Part shown: piece by piece, positions 17,484 to 26,520 of the stretch | Layout: every line of letters starts with the position of its first letter | How positions within the stretch are numbered: position 1 is the first letter of the stretch | From: Gammaproteobacteria bacterium | GTDB taxonomy: Bacteria > Pseudomonadota > Gammaproteobacteria > Pseudomonadales > Azotimanducaceae | NCBI GenBank assembly: GCA_026707735.1 | Contig: JAPOWH010000002.1 | Span: 434,001-498,000, forward strand | Direction: 5' to 3' | Length of the DNA: 64,000 bases | Program-made: the position numbers and the translations under genes | Notes under the pieces: model-generated | Told to the model about the DNA's origin: nothing | Seen by the model: only the letters and a program-made list of their open reading frames with translations | The model's database searches: none

Positions 17484-19040
17484 ATGAAGGTTAGACATGC
17501 CTCAAGTGAACACTCAAGTTTGCGGCGACATCAGGTCGCTCTAAACTCAACCTGCTTCGTGCTCCAACATGTGAAGCCAATAGCCGTGCCCAATGCAGTT
17601 GCCCTAGAACTTCTTCGACAGGAACTCCCTCAATCGTCGATCCTCATTGATCGGAATGAAGTGGAACCCTTTGAAACAGATGGATTGACCGCTATCCGCG
17701 AACAGCCGTGGGTTGTAGTGCTTGCGGAAACGGTGGCACATGTGCGTTCCGTACTGCGGGTTTGTCGGGAGTGTGAGGTGCCTCTGGTTACCCGAGGAGC
17801 GGGGACTGGATTGTCGGGTGGAGCCCGTCCAAACTCAGACGGAATTCTTCTTGTCATGACCAAGATGAACAAAATCTTGGACGTAGATGCTGCGAATTGC
17901 ACGGCTACAGTGGAACCCGGCGTCACCAATCTGGCGATTTCAGAAGCCGTTAAAGAAGGTGGACTCTACTATGCCCCTGACCCGTCATCTCAAATCGCCT
18001 GCAGCATTGGAGGAAATGTTGCCGAAAACGCTGGTGGAGTCCATTGCCTCAAGTACGGATTGACGCTACACAATGTGATCGGGATGAAAGTGCAAACTAT
18101 CGAGGGAGACGAGTTGGTTCTAGGGGGAAAATCCTACGACAATGCTAGTTACGACTACATGGCACTGTTTGTTGGTTCTGAAGGCATGCTCGGGGTGGTC
18201 ACAGAAGTCACTGTGCAACTCTTGCCAATCCCAGCCAACCAACAGGTTTTGTTGGCGGCGTTCAATGAATTGGAACGTGCTGGCGAGTGCGTCGCGGGGA
18301 TCATTTCAGCAGGGCTCGTTCCCGCGGGATTGGAGATGATGGATAAGCTGGCAATCCAAGCCGCGGAAGAGTATGCAGGAGTAGGCTATCCCACGGATGC
18401 GGAAGCCATACTCCTGTGCGAATTGGATGGGTGTCTGGAGGAAGTGGAACAACACGCCGCATCGGTTGAAGACCTAATGCGTTCACGTGGCGCCTACGAT
18501 GTTTCTATAGCGAAGGAACCAAAGGATTGCGAACGGCTGTGGCGTGGCCGCAAGGCAGCCTTTCCCGCCGCAGGGCGACTTGCTCCGGACTACTACTGTA
18601 TGGACGGAACAATTCCACGGTACGAAATTGGCAGAGTGCTACGATCAATAAGCAAGATGTCTGACCGATATGGGCTATCGGTAGCGAACGTCTTTCACGC
18701 GGGAGACGGGAACTTGCACCCATTGATTCTGTTCGACGCCTCCGACAAGGAGCAAATGCGAAAGGCTGAGGAATTTGGTGGCGAGATACTGGAGTGTTGC
18801 GTACTGGCCGGAGGGACTATAACGGGCGAACACGGTGTGGGAATAGAGAAAATCGACCAGATGTGCTCTCAGTTTTCTGATGTAGAGTTGGACCAGTTCC
18901 ATCGATTGAGGGAAGCATTCGACCAAGCAAAATTGATGAACCCCGGGAAAGCTATTCCAACATTGGCACGATGTTCCGAACTAGGTGGCATGCATGTACA
19001 TCGCGGAGCCCTGCCTCACCCTGAATTGGAACGTTTCTAG
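17484..19040 (+). CDS. glcD: Glycolate oxidase FAD-linked subunit GlcD
   Basis: 518 residues from ATG 17484; an in-frame GTG at 17571 would give an N-terminus nearer to that of known GlcD, and neither start has a clear Shine-Dalgarno. It contains the VAO/FAD-PCMH fold: FAD-binding TRGAGTGLSGGA (about residue 110) and the C-terminal FAD-oxidase domain with HAGDGNLHP (about 405) and GGTITGEHGVG (about 440). GlcDEF oxidises glycolate to glyoxylate, delivering electrons to the membrane quinone pool. The GTG of glcE overlaps the stop by one base, forming the classical glcDEF operon. No glcC regulator is adjacent. Confidence 0.95.
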   Translation: MKVRHASSEHSSLRRHQVALNSTCFVLQHVKPIAVPNAVALELLRQELPQSSILIDRNEVEPFETDGLTAIREQPWVVVLAETVAHVRSVLRVCRECEVPLVTRGAGTGLSGGARPNSDGILLVMTKMNKILDVDAANCTATVEPGVTNLAISEAVKEGGLYYAPDPSSQIACSIGGNVAENAGGVHCLKYGLTLHNVIGMKVQTIEGDELVLGGKSYDNASYDYMALFVGSEGMLGVVTEVTVQLLPIPANQQVLLAAFNELERAGECVAGIISAGLVPAGLEMMDKLAIQAAEEYAGVGYPTDAEAILLCELDGCLEEVEQHAASVEDLMRSRGAYDVSIAKEPKDCERLWRGRKAAFPAAGRLAPDYYCMDGTIPRYEIGRVLRSISKMSDRYGLSVANVFHAGDGNLHPLILFDASDKEQMRKAEEFGGEILECCVLAGGTITGEHGVGIEKIDQMCSQFSDVELDQFHRLREAFDQAKLMNPGKAIPTLARCSELGGMHVHRGALPHPELERF

Positions 19041-20062
19041 TGTCGAGCGGGGACGATTCCGAGCAAATTGTTGCAGCCGTTGAGGAGGCCTATCGTGAAG
19101 ATCGCTGCATTGCAATCATGGGCCATGGGAGCAAACCCAACACAACCGCGACTGGAGATGCGTTTGTGTGCACAGCCGATCACTCTGGCATCCTCGAATA
19201 TCGCCCGAGCGAGCTCGTGGTTTCGGTTCGTGCCGGAACACCGCTAAAGGAGCTCAACGACGAGCTCGCGAGAAATGGACAAATGATTGCGCCGGATCCG
19301 CCAATTTTCAATCAGAGAGGTACCGTGGGGGGCGCTGTAGCTAGTGGGCTCTCTGGTCCAGGCCGACCTTGGTACGGGTCCCTTCGCGACTGTGTGCTGG
19401 GAGTTGAGGTGATAAACGGTCTTGCCCAACGTCTCAATTTTGGTGGGAGAGTGATAAAAAACGTTGCCGGATTCGATGTGTCTCGTCTGTATACGGGATC
19501 TTGGGGGACGTTTGGCGTAATTCTCAGCGCAAGTTTTAAATTGCTCCCGATGCCTGAAGTGTCATTCACGGTCGAGGAGGAATGCTCCGACATCGATGCG
19601 TTTCAAAAGCTTGCTGACCACCGTCGCGAACGAACAACTCTTACAGGCACGTGCCACTTTCAGGGACGTTTGTTTCGGCGTTTCGCAGGGGCGGAATCCG
19701 CGGTGCGCAGCGAAACAGATGCCCTGGAAAATTGTGAACTCAATGACACATTCTCGTGGGCCGATGTTCGTGATCATGAATTGAGTTTCTTTCAGGACGA
19801 CATGCCACTTTGGCGGGCAACATTCGATCGGGGTGAGTTCTTCGAGAACGTGGATGACCTTTCCTCTCTAAGCGAGTGGTATGGAAGTCTGGCATGGATA
19901 AAAACGCCGACCGAAACTCCTCCTTCTGTAAGAGGCACAAACATTCAAGTCTCTGCTTTTCGCAATGCCGTCGCAACCAAAAGGTCTGTCACCAAATATG
20001 CTTCTAGGCTACGGAAGGCATTTGATCCCAAAGGCATATTCAATCCTCACATTGTTGTCTAA
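19040..20062 (+). CDS. glcE: Glycolate oxidase FAD-binding subunit GlcE
   Basis: 340 residues from a GTG that overlaps the last base of glcD's TAG. Only the FAD-binding PCMH half is present, as usual for GlcE: IAIMGHGSKPN, the TPLKELNDEL strand, GGAVASGLSGPGRPWYGSLRD and NVAGFDVSRLYTGSWGT are readable family motifs between residues 28 and 165. The C-terminal region ends KAFDPKGIFNPH, the typical terminal motif of glycolate oxidase subunits. It works as part of the GlcDEF complex on the cytoplasmic side of the membrane. Its TAA overlaps the ATG of glcF. Confidence 0.94.
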   Translation: MSSGDDSEQIVAAVEEAYREDRCIAIMGHGSKPNTTATGDAFVCTADHSGILEYRPSELVVSVRAGTPLKELNDELARNGQMIAPDPPIFNQRGTVGGAVASGLSGPGRPWYGSLRDCVLGVEVINGLAQRLNFGGRVIKNVAGFDVSRLYTGSWGTFGVILSASFKLLPMPEVSFTVEEECSDIDAFQKLADHRRERTTLTGTCHFQGRLFRRFAGAESAVRSETDALENCELNDTFSWADVRDHELSFFQDDMPLWRATFDRGEFFENVDDLSSLSEWYGSLAWIKTPTETPPSVRGTNIQVSAFRNAVATKRSVTKYASRLRKAFDPKGIFNPHIVV

Positions 20063-21237
20063 TGCAAGTCCAGCTCTCCCCAACGCTTGCCAGGGACGAC
20101 GAAGCAAAGCGTGCAAAAGACATTATTGGAAAGTGTGTTCATTGCGGGTTCTGCAACGCCACGTGTCCTACCTATCGCCATTTCGGAGATGAGCTACAAG
20201 GACCTCGAGGCAGGATCTACCTGATAAAAGGATTGTTGGAGCGGGATGAATTCAACGAAACGGCCTCCAACTCTCTCTCGCTCTGTTTGACATGTCGAGC
20301 TTGCGAGACCACATGCCCGTCTGGAGTCGAGTATGGCGACCTTGTGGGGTATGCACGCACTACTCTTGCAAGACAAGAAGGCAAGACAACCCTTACAGAG
20401 CGCATACTGCTGAGAGTTCTGCCAAATTTTGGATTGTTTCGATTCCTCTATCGCCTTGGTCGGATGTTCAAGTTCTTCGTTCCAGGATCATTGCGGGGGT
20501 CGCTGTATCGCCGCCTACCAAAGCTGCAATCGTTGCCTAGCGAAGGGGGAAATGTAGTCTTAATGCAGGGATGCGTTCAGCGCTCATTGACGCCCGAAGT
20601 CGTAAATCACTTGGCACATCTGCTTACTAGTCTCGGCATTAAGTTTCGTGTTTGTTCATCCGAAAAATGCTGCGGTGCATTGCACTTGCACTTAGGCCAT
20701 CGAGAAAAAGCACAGGCATTCATGAGCGCAAACATATCTGCCTTAAGTTTGAACGAAGGCGACATCGTGCTGTCGACGGCAAGTGGTTGCGGATCGACGT
20801 TAAAGGAATATGGCCGCGAAATGGGATCCGAAGAGGCCACACTGTTCTCCAACTCGGTACTGGATGTGGCGGAATTTCTTCATCAGTTTCAATTCAAAGC
20901 GCGCTACGAAAAACGAAAGATCGTTTTTCAAAGTCCATGCACTTTACAGCATGGACAAAAGGTCACTGGAGTCGTCGAGCAGATTCTGCATCGAGCCGGC
21001 TACAACCTATGCGAAGTGCGTGACGACAATCAATGTTGTGGTTCGGCTGGCAGTTTTGCGATCCTGCAATCGGAAACGTCCAACGCATTGCGAACCAAAA
21101 AGCTTGACGCGCTACTGGAACCAGACCCAGAAATCATCGCAACCGCTAATGTTGGTTGTCAGTTGCACTTGGAATGCGTTAGCAGAACGCCAGTAAAGCA
21201 TTGGATCGAGCTTCTTGAAGTAGCCGACAAAACCTGA
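20062..21237 (+). CDS. glcF: Glycolate oxidase iron-sulfur subunit GlcF
   Basis: 391 residues. Two 4Fe-4S ferredoxin motifs are present, CVHCGFCNATCPTY (about residues 26-39) and CLTCRACETTCPSG (about 74-87), then two CCG cysteine-rich domains seen as CCGALHLHLGH (about 201) and CCGSAGSFAI (about 327). GlcF passes electrons from the flavin subunits to quinone. ATG overlaps the glcE stop (TAATG), confirming one transcript. Only 9 bp separate its stop from the convergent dsbA-like gene, with no evident terminator between. Confidence 0.95.
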   Translation: MQVQLSPTLARDDEAKRAKDIIGKCVHCGFCNATCPTYRHFGDELQGPRGRIYLIKGLLERDEFNETASNSLSLCLTCRACETTCPSGVEYGDLVGYARTTLARQEGKTTLTERILLRVLPNFGLFRFLYRLGRMFKFFVPGSLRGSLYRRLPKLQSLPSEGGNVVLMQGCVQRSLTPEVVNHLAHLLTSLGIKFRVCSSEKCCGALHLHLGHREKAQAFMSANISALSLNEGDIVLSTASGCGSTLKEYGREMGSEEATLFSNSVLDVAEFLHQFQFKARYEKRKIVFQSPCTLQHGQKVTGVVEQILHRAGYNLCEVRDDNQCCGSAGSFAILQSETSNALRTKKLDALLEPDPEIIATANVGCQLHLECVSRTPVKHWIELLEVADKT

Positions 21238-21246
21238 GGTTGTCGT

Positions 21247-22029
21247 CTATTCGGTGCTTTCCGAAGACTCAGCCGGCTCCGCGTCCTCGCTGTCTGGCGA
21301 ACGATCATCAGGTGACGGATCAGCACCCTCGTCTGTTGTCGATTCCGAATCGATTGCACCCAATTCACCGCTTTGTAGCGCGTCGATTACACCGCGCAAT
21401 GTGTTCATTGTTTCTCGAGGCAATGCCTTTGCGGGAATCACATACTTGTTGGCTACGACAAGAAACGGGACACCTCGTATTCCCAACTCGCGCGTCAGCA
21501 GAGCATTTCGATCAACGATTTCACTAACGCGAGTGCTCGCATACAGCCGTTGAAACATCTCCTTTTCGATGCCATGTCCATCCACAAAATCGGCAATGGC
21601 AGCGGGAGAATTGAATGTGCTTGGGCGTCGATTGATCTCACGAAAAATCCTGTCGCTGTATTCGGCAGCCAATCCACGCTGTTCCAAAGCTACGTGAAGA
21701 TTTGCCAGGATTTTCGTTTGATTATCAAAAGAGACATGGATTTTGCGAAATGAAATGTCATCGGAGATCCCTCTAGCCCATCTCTCCAGCAATGGCTCGA
21801 GTTTCTCACAGTGGGGGCATGAATAGGAAAAGAACTCTATGACTTCAATCGGTTCCGTTTGCAGTTCGCGTTCATCCAAAGTCAAGTATGGTTCCGAATT
21901 GCCAGAACCTACCAGACCAAGCGCATAGATCACAATGTAGCCTAGGATTACGATCACTATGGCGGCAATCGCACCCAGAATGACCCGTTGGACCAGTTCA
22001 ACGTTGGAAATTTGGCGTTTACGAACCAT
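21247..22029 (-). CDS. Membrane-anchored DsbA-family thiol-disulfide oxidoreductase
   Basis: 260 residues. A basic N-terminus and a single transmembrane helix (about residues 17-40) anchor the protein, with the rest in the periplasm. The DsbA-type thioredoxin fold has active site FFSYSCPHCEKL (CPHC, the DsbA dipeptide; about residue 70) and the cis-proline loop RGVPFLVV (about 185). The last 40 residues are a low-complexity tail of Asp, Glu, Ser and Pro with no family counterpart that I recognise. It probably introduces disulfides in exported proteins. No dsbB is nearby. Convergent with glcF. Confidence 0.87.
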   Translation of the reverse strand: MVRKRQISNVELVQRVILGAIAAIVIVILGYIVIYALGLVGSGNSEPYLTLDERELQTEPIEVIEFFSYSCPHCEKLEPLLERWARGISDDISFRKIHVSFDNQTKILANLHVALEQRGLAAEYSDRIFREINRRPSTFNSPAAIADFVDGHGIEKEMFQRLYASTRVSEIVDRNALLTRELGIRGVPFLVVANKYVIPAKALPRETMNTLRGVIDALQSGELGAIDSESTTDEGADPSPDDRSPDSEDAEPAESSESTE

Positions 22030-22209
22030 TCTGTGTATTTGCCTCCTTGAAAGCCTGTTTGCCAGATTTAGTCTAGATCTAATGAATGAGTCACTTCATG
22101 CATGAGTGCCAAAAGAGATTACCAAACCGAGGCAGGTTGCAATGGCACCAACGGGTACTGTTGCCGATGGCAACCTAATTCGATCGATTCTTTCCGCGAC
22201 CGATTGGGT

Positions 22210-22620
22210 TTAGCGGCCGCAGTGGGACTGTAGTTTCGCTGTCGCCTCGATTTCGACTAGAGCTTCATCTTCGATCAATGCTTGCACTACTACCACCGAC
22301 ATGGCTGGGAAATGCTTTCCGAAGATCTCCCTATAGACTCTGCCAACTTGACGCAAATTGGAGAGATACGAATGCTTGTCCGTTATGTACCACGTGAGTC
22401 GCACAACATCTGATGCGATGCCTCCGGACGCTTCCACCACGGCTATTACGTTTTCGAGAGCCTGTCTCACCTGAGACGCAAAGTCCTGAGTCTCAAATTG
22501 CTGGGATTTGTTCCAACCTATCTGCCCGGCGACAAACAACAATCCATCCCTAGTAAGAACGCCATTTGAATAGCCTCTAGGCTGGTCCCAATCGTCGGGT
22601 TCAATGATTTTGTTGTCCAT
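22210..22620 (-). CDS. RidA-family (YjgF/YER057c) protein, tryptophan/anthranilate locus
   Basis: 136 residues, usual RidA-fold length. Conserved elements include LFVAGQIGWN (about 29-38), QALENVIAVVEASGG and VEIEATA near the C-terminus. Canonical RidA has an arginine in its PARS motif that binds the imine/enamine acid. Here the position reads FPAMSVVVV, so the arginine is replaced by methionine and the canonical RidA reaction is doubtful. It is the last gene of the minus-strand catabolic operon, 33 bp behind kynureninase. The anthraniloyl-CoA pathway yields a 2-amino-ene (enamine) CoA intermediate, so a role in enamine hydrolysis or protection is a reasonable inference. Confidence 0.83.
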   Translation of the reverse strand: MDNKIIEPDDWDQPRGYSNGVLTRDGLLFVAGQIGWNKSQQFETQDFASQVRQALENVIAVVEASGGIASDVVRLTWYITDKHSYLSNLRQVGRVYREIFGKHFPAMSVVVVQALIEDEALVEIEATAKLQSHCGR

Positions 22621-22653
22621 GATCCATATTGATGCGAATGTAATTAGTGAAGC

Positions 22654-23850
22654 TCACGTCACGGTCTTTCTGACTTCATACTGGGGACGGCGCCAAGTTT
22701 CGTCGCTCACTACCTGCTCTAAGATTTGAGCTGCGCGAGTTATGTCCCCTTCGTCCAAATACAGTGGCGTAATTCCAAATCGCATAATGTTTGGTTCGCG
22801 AAAGTCGCCAATGAGTCCTTGATCCGAAAGTGCCTGTATTACGGAGTATGCGTTGGCGTATGAAAACGATACCTGCGACCCTCTCATTGCGGAAGACCGA
22901 GGCGAGGTGAGTGTTAACGCTGGACATCGGCTCTCTATTTCGTCAATAAACAGCTTGCTGAGATGGACGGAACGTTTGCGAACCTCCTTCATATCCAATG
23001 TTTGCCATACTTTCAGGGCTAGTTGGAGAAGCTTGAACTGCACCACCGAAGGCGTACCTATGCGAAATCGCTCGACGCTGTGGACAGGATCGTATTTCAA
23101 GCTCATGGCAAACGGGCTCTTGTGTCCCATCCAACCTGCGATGGCCGGATCAATGGATGTAACGATATCCGGCCGGACGTATATGAAGGCGGGCGCACCA
23201 GGGCCGCCGTTGAGATATTTGTACGTGCATCCGACGGCAAATTCGGTCTGGCTCTCCTGCAATTCCAGTGGAACTGCTCCAACCGAATGTGCAAGATCCC
23301 ATATTGTCACGGCTCCTACCTGATGAGCTTTCTCCGTGATGGCCTTCATGTCGTGCATTCGGCCGGTTCGGTAATCCACGTGTGTGAGATAGACGACGGC
23401 CACCTCCTCAGTAATGTTGTCTAGTACTTCCTCTGGAGGCGGAGTCCGCAGCTTGTGCGACTTGTCAATTAAGTCGATCAAACCTTGTGCAATGTAAAGA
23501 TCTGTAGGGAAATTGCCGGAGTCGGATAGAACAATCTGCCTATTGGGGCGCATTTGAATGGCCGCTGCCAGTGCTTGGTAGGCTTTAATGGAGAGTGTGT
23601 CGCCGGCGGATATTGAGTCTTGGGGCGCACCGATGATTGGTGCAATCTGATTGGCGACCGTTACGGGCAGCGACATCCAATCTTCAGTGTTCCACGCGTT
23701 GATGAGTTCCCTGCCCCATTCCTCGTTGACAACATGAGCTGCGAGTTCAGCACTGCCGCGCAATGGCGGACCAAGCGAATTTCCATCCAAATAGACGAGG
23801 TGGCTAGGAATTGAAAAGAGTTCCTTGCAGGGAAGGGACGTCGTGTTCAA
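22654..23850 (-). CDS. kynU: Kynureninase
   Basis: About 398 residues from a TTG at 23850 that overlaps the TGA of the dioxygenase gene (TTGA). The frame stays open to 23991, but that extra N-terminus lies inside the upstream gene and lacks family similarity. This PLP enzyme (aminotransferase class V fold) shows YLDGNSLGPP at the start, SDSGNFPTDLY, TIWDLAHSVGAVP and the PLP lysine in GCTYKYLNGGPGAP (about residue 220). It cleaves kynurenine to anthranilate and alanine. Position between tryptophan dioxygenase and RidA makes the tryptophan-to-anthranilate role certain. Confidence 0.95.
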   Translation of the reverse strand: MNTTSLPCKELFSIPSHLVYLDGNSLGPPLRGSAELAAHVVNEEWGRELINAWNTEDWMSLPVTVANQIAPIIGAPQDSISAGDTLSIKAYQALAAAIQMRPNRQIVLSDSGNFPTDLYIAQGLIDLIDKSHKLRTPPPEEVLDNITEEVAVVYLTHVDYRTGRMHDMKAITEKAHQVGAVTIWDLAHSVGAVPLELQESQTEFAVGCTYKYLNGGPGAPAFIYVRPDIVTSIDPAIAGWMGHKSPFAMSLKYDPVHSVERFRIGTPSVVQFKLLQLALKVWQTLDMKEVRKRSVHLSKLFIDEIESRCPALTLTSPRSSAMRGSQVSFSYANAYSVIQALSDQGLIGDFREPNIMRFGITPLYLDEGDITRAAQILEQVVSDETWRRPQYEVRKTVT

Positions 23851-24686
23851 AGCTCGCTCCGCACTCGCCAGAGTTCGGGAAATAGGACGACGTTGAGTCG
23901 TTGCATCAACAATGGCACGCCAGATGTGCCGCCTGTACCGCGCTTGTAGCCTATGACTCTCTCGACAGTGGTCACATGGTTGAATCGCCAACGACGAAAA
24001 TAGTCTTCAAGATCGATGAGTTTCTCAGCCAATTCGTAAAGCTGCCAATGTCGAGTGGTGTCCTCGTAAACCAATTTCCAGCGTGTCTGGATTTCAGGGT
24101 CGAGATTGTGCTGCTGTCGCAATTGGGGGGCCGGCATTTTGGAGATATCGCCATCCAAGGACCGGTATAGCACACGAACTGCTGAGTCATAGATGCTGGG
24201 TTGATCTAGTTCAGCATTGAGCGCTTCCAATTGCCTGGGAAATTTTTCGTGAATCTTGAGCAGTTCAATATTGCGGTTGCCAAGCATGAACTCGATCATT
24301 CTGTATTGAAAGGACTGAAGTCCCGATGAGGTGCCAAGCGCTTCTCGGAACATGGTGTACTCGCTGGGCGTCATTGTTCGTAACACATCCCACGCGCTGT
24401 TCAGTTGATCGAAAATCCGCGCCACACGACTGAGGACCTTGAACGCAGGCTCAAGGTTGTTGTCTTGAATGTCTTTTCGCGCCCGTGCAAGTTCATGGAT
24501 GACCAACTTCATCCACAACTCGGTAGTTTGATGCTGAATGATGAAGAGCATTTCATCATGTGCAGAGGTCAGGGGTTGTTGGGCGGAAAGTAGGGACTCG
24601 AGGTTGAGCAGGTCGCTATATGTTGGCTCTTCGGCTCGGTCCACCTGGCGGGACCAATCTGAGTCTCCGTCGTCCATGTCGCTCAT
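23847..24686 (-). CDS. kynA: Tryptophan 2,3-dioxygenase
   Basis: 279 residues, normal for bacterial TDO. The heme- and substrate-binding motifs are FIIQHQTTELWMKL (about 48-61, with the distal His), FREALGTSSGLQSFQYR (about 120-136) and RRWRFNHVTTVERVIG with the proximal heme His (about 240). A GTGGTSGV loop closes the active site. The cytoplasmic heme enzyme oxidises L-tryptophan to N-formylkynurenine. Its ATG overlaps the stop of the aminobenzoate-CoA ligase (ATGA), so the first tryptophan step is translationally tied to anthranilate activation. Confidence 0.95.
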   Translation of the reverse strand: MSDMDDGDSDWSRQVDRAEEPTYSDLLNLESLLSAQQPLTSAHDEMLFIIQHQTTELWMKLVIHELARARKDIQDNNLEPAFKVLSRVARIFDQLNSAWDVLRTMTPSEYTMFREALGTSSGLQSFQYRMIEFMLGNRNIELLKIHEKFPRQLEALNAELDQPSIYDSAVRVLYRSLDGDISKMPAPQLRQQHNLDPEIQTRWKLVYEDTTRHWQLYELAEKLIDLEDYFRRWRFNHVTTVERVIGYKRGTGGTSGVPLLMQRLNVVLFPELWRVRSEL

Positions 24687-26299
24687 TTGGCTGCTCGCAA
24701 TTGAAATCGCTGGATTTTTCCGGTGGCGGTCTTAGGCAAGGAGTCCGCGAACACAAGGGATCTTGGATACTTGTATGGTGCAATTGTCGCCTTAACGTGG
24801 TCCTGCAACTCTTGAGCCATAGACTCGCTGGGTTGGTGACCTTCGTCGAGTACGACATGCGCCTGTATGATCGAGCCTCGAGCCTCATCCGGAACGCCGA
24901 CTACAGCGCACTCCGCTACAGCGTAATGCGACAGCAAAGCGGCTTCAACTTCTGGTCCCGCAACGTTGTAGCCAGACGAAATGATCATGTCGTCGTTTCT
25001 GGCGGCAAAATGCAAGTAGCCGCTCTCATCCATGGAGAAGGCATCTCCGGTAATGTTCCATCCATTCTGAACATACTCGTCCTGGCGGTCCCCGCGCAGA
25101 TAGCGACAACCTGTTGGTCCTCGCACCGCCAATCTGCCTGTCGTATCCGGAGGAACTGTGTTGCCCTCCAAATCCACGACCTTTGCTTCGTAGCCGGAAA
25201 CCGGCTTACCCGTACAGGAGCCCCTATGGTCGTCGATTCTGTTGCTAATAAAGATATGCAGAAGTTCGGTTGTTCCGATCCCGTCCAGAATTGGTTTGCC
25301 CGTTTTGTCAATCCACTCTTCGTAGATGGGGGCGGGAAGCGTTTCCCCGGCAGACACTGCAATGCGCAGGGATGAGATATCTTGCTGGTGCAGCGACTGG
25401 AGAACGGATCGATATGCGGTGGGCGCTGTAAAGCAAATAGTGGCTCGGTGCTTCTCGATAATTTCTCCAATCATGGGAGGAGGTGCGGATTCCAGCAACA
25501 CAGCTCGTGAACCGAATCGTAGTGGGAAAATCGCCAGTCCTCCCAAGCCGAAAGTAAAAGCCAACGGTGGAGAGCCAATGAACACATCATTGGGCGTAAC
25601 CGCCAATACCTCTCTTGCGTACCCATCCGCAATGCTCAAGAGATCTCTATGGAAATGCATGGTTGCCTTGGGCTCGCCTGTTGAACCCGAAGTAAAAGCG
25701 AGTAGAGCAACGTCGTCTTGCGAAGTCAGCACGGGATCGAAGTTTGTGGGCTTCGACAACGCGAGGCGGTCAAGTTCTGCATCGTGCAGAGCCGTGCCAT
25801 CGAAGTCAACGACGCTCGTCAGATATGAACTTTGCTCCTGGCAGGCGACAAGCTCATCCATGAGTCTGGAATCGCAGAGCGCGTGGCTAATTTCAGCCTT
25901 CTCAACATACTTGACCAGTTCCGTAGAACGCAGCATAGGCATGGTGTTGACGGCTACCGCTCCGATTCTTGTCACCGCAAGCCAGCAAGCGACAAAAGCA
26001 GGATTGTTGGCGGACCGAATTAACACACGATTCCCCGGCCGCACGCCCAAGTCGTCGACGAGCGCGTGTGCCAATTGACAGGTCCAGTTGGTCAACTCTC
26101 TATACGTCCGCTGACGCTCGCTTCCCACAAGTGCAATGTAGTCGCCAAACCCTTTTCTGACCATCCCATCGCACAGTTCTGCCGCGGCATTCAATCGATC
26201 TGGATATTGGAATCCGTCGAGAAGCAACTCTGGCCATTTGTCGGAAGCAGGCAGACTGTCACGCGCAAACGTGTCAGTGTGAGCGGACGGTCTAAGCAT
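24683..26299 (-). CDS. 2-aminobenzoate (anthranilate)-CoA ligase
   Basis: 538 residues. An ANL-superfamily enzyme of the benzoate-CoA-ligase branch: P-loop AFTSGSTGEPKATMHFHRD (about residue 190), GIGTTELLHIF (A5, about 318), ITGDAFSMDESGY (A7), NDDMIISSGYNVAGPEVE (A8) and the catalytic lysine in KTATGKIQRF near the end. The STGEPKATMHFHRDLL form is shared with aryl-CoA ligases. The location between tryptophan dioxygenase and the anthraniloyl-CoA monooxygenase genes points to anthranilate as substrate, forming anthraniloyl-CoA with ATP and CoA. Substrate specificity is inferred from context, family from sequence. Confidence 0.87.
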   Translation of the reverse strand: MLRPSAHTDTFARDSLPASDKWPELLLDGFQYPDRLNAAAELCDGMVRKGFGDYIALVGSERQRTYRELTNWTCQLAHALVDDLGVRPGNRVLIRSANNPAFVACWLAVTRIGAVAVNTMPMLRSTELVKYVEKAEISHALCDSRLMDELVACQEQSSYLTSVVDFDGTALHDAELDRLALSKPTNFDPVLTSQDDVALLAFTSGSTGEPKATMHFHRDLLSIADGYAREVLAVTPNDVFIGSPPLAFTFGLGGLAIFPLRFGSRAVLLESAPPPMIGEIIEKHRATICFTAPTAYRSVLQSLHQQDISSLRIAVSAGETLPAPIYEEWIDKTGKPILDGIGTTELLHIFISNRIDDHRGSCTGKPVSGYEAKVVDLEGNTVPPDTTGRLAVRGPTGCRYLRGDRQDEYVQNGWNITGDAFSMDESGYLHFAARNDDMIISSGYNVAGPEVEAALLSHYAVAECAVVGVPDEARGSIIQAHVVLDEGHQPSESMAQELQDHVKATIAPYKYPRSLVFADSLPKTATGKIQRFQLRAAK

Positions 26300-26520
26300 G
26301 AATACCCCGTATTTGCAGTTGAGAATTTGCTACATCGCAAACATTGGGTATGCCAGATGTAGTCATGCTCAATGTCAACATTGGCTCACGCTACCACGGT
26401 CCAGATTTCTCAGTGCGACGCGCACAGTAGGCCTAGGGAGCTTCCCCATTGGTCTCAATTCTGTCTGAACCAGGAAGAGAGCCGAGTTTGCGTTGATCTG
26501 CCTTGAACAAGTGCGAATTG

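Noticed and set aside
23851..23991. Kynureninase start at 23991
   Set aside because: That extension lies within the tryptophan dioxygenase coding region and lacks family similarity; the TTG overlapping the dioxygenase stop gives a normal N-terminus.
24620..26078. Two long plus-strand frames (251 and 250 residues) opposite the tryptophan/anthranilate genes
   Set aside because: They are exact antisense shadows of the ligase and dioxygenase genes, without recognisable motifs, while the minus-strand frames carry clear family signatures.
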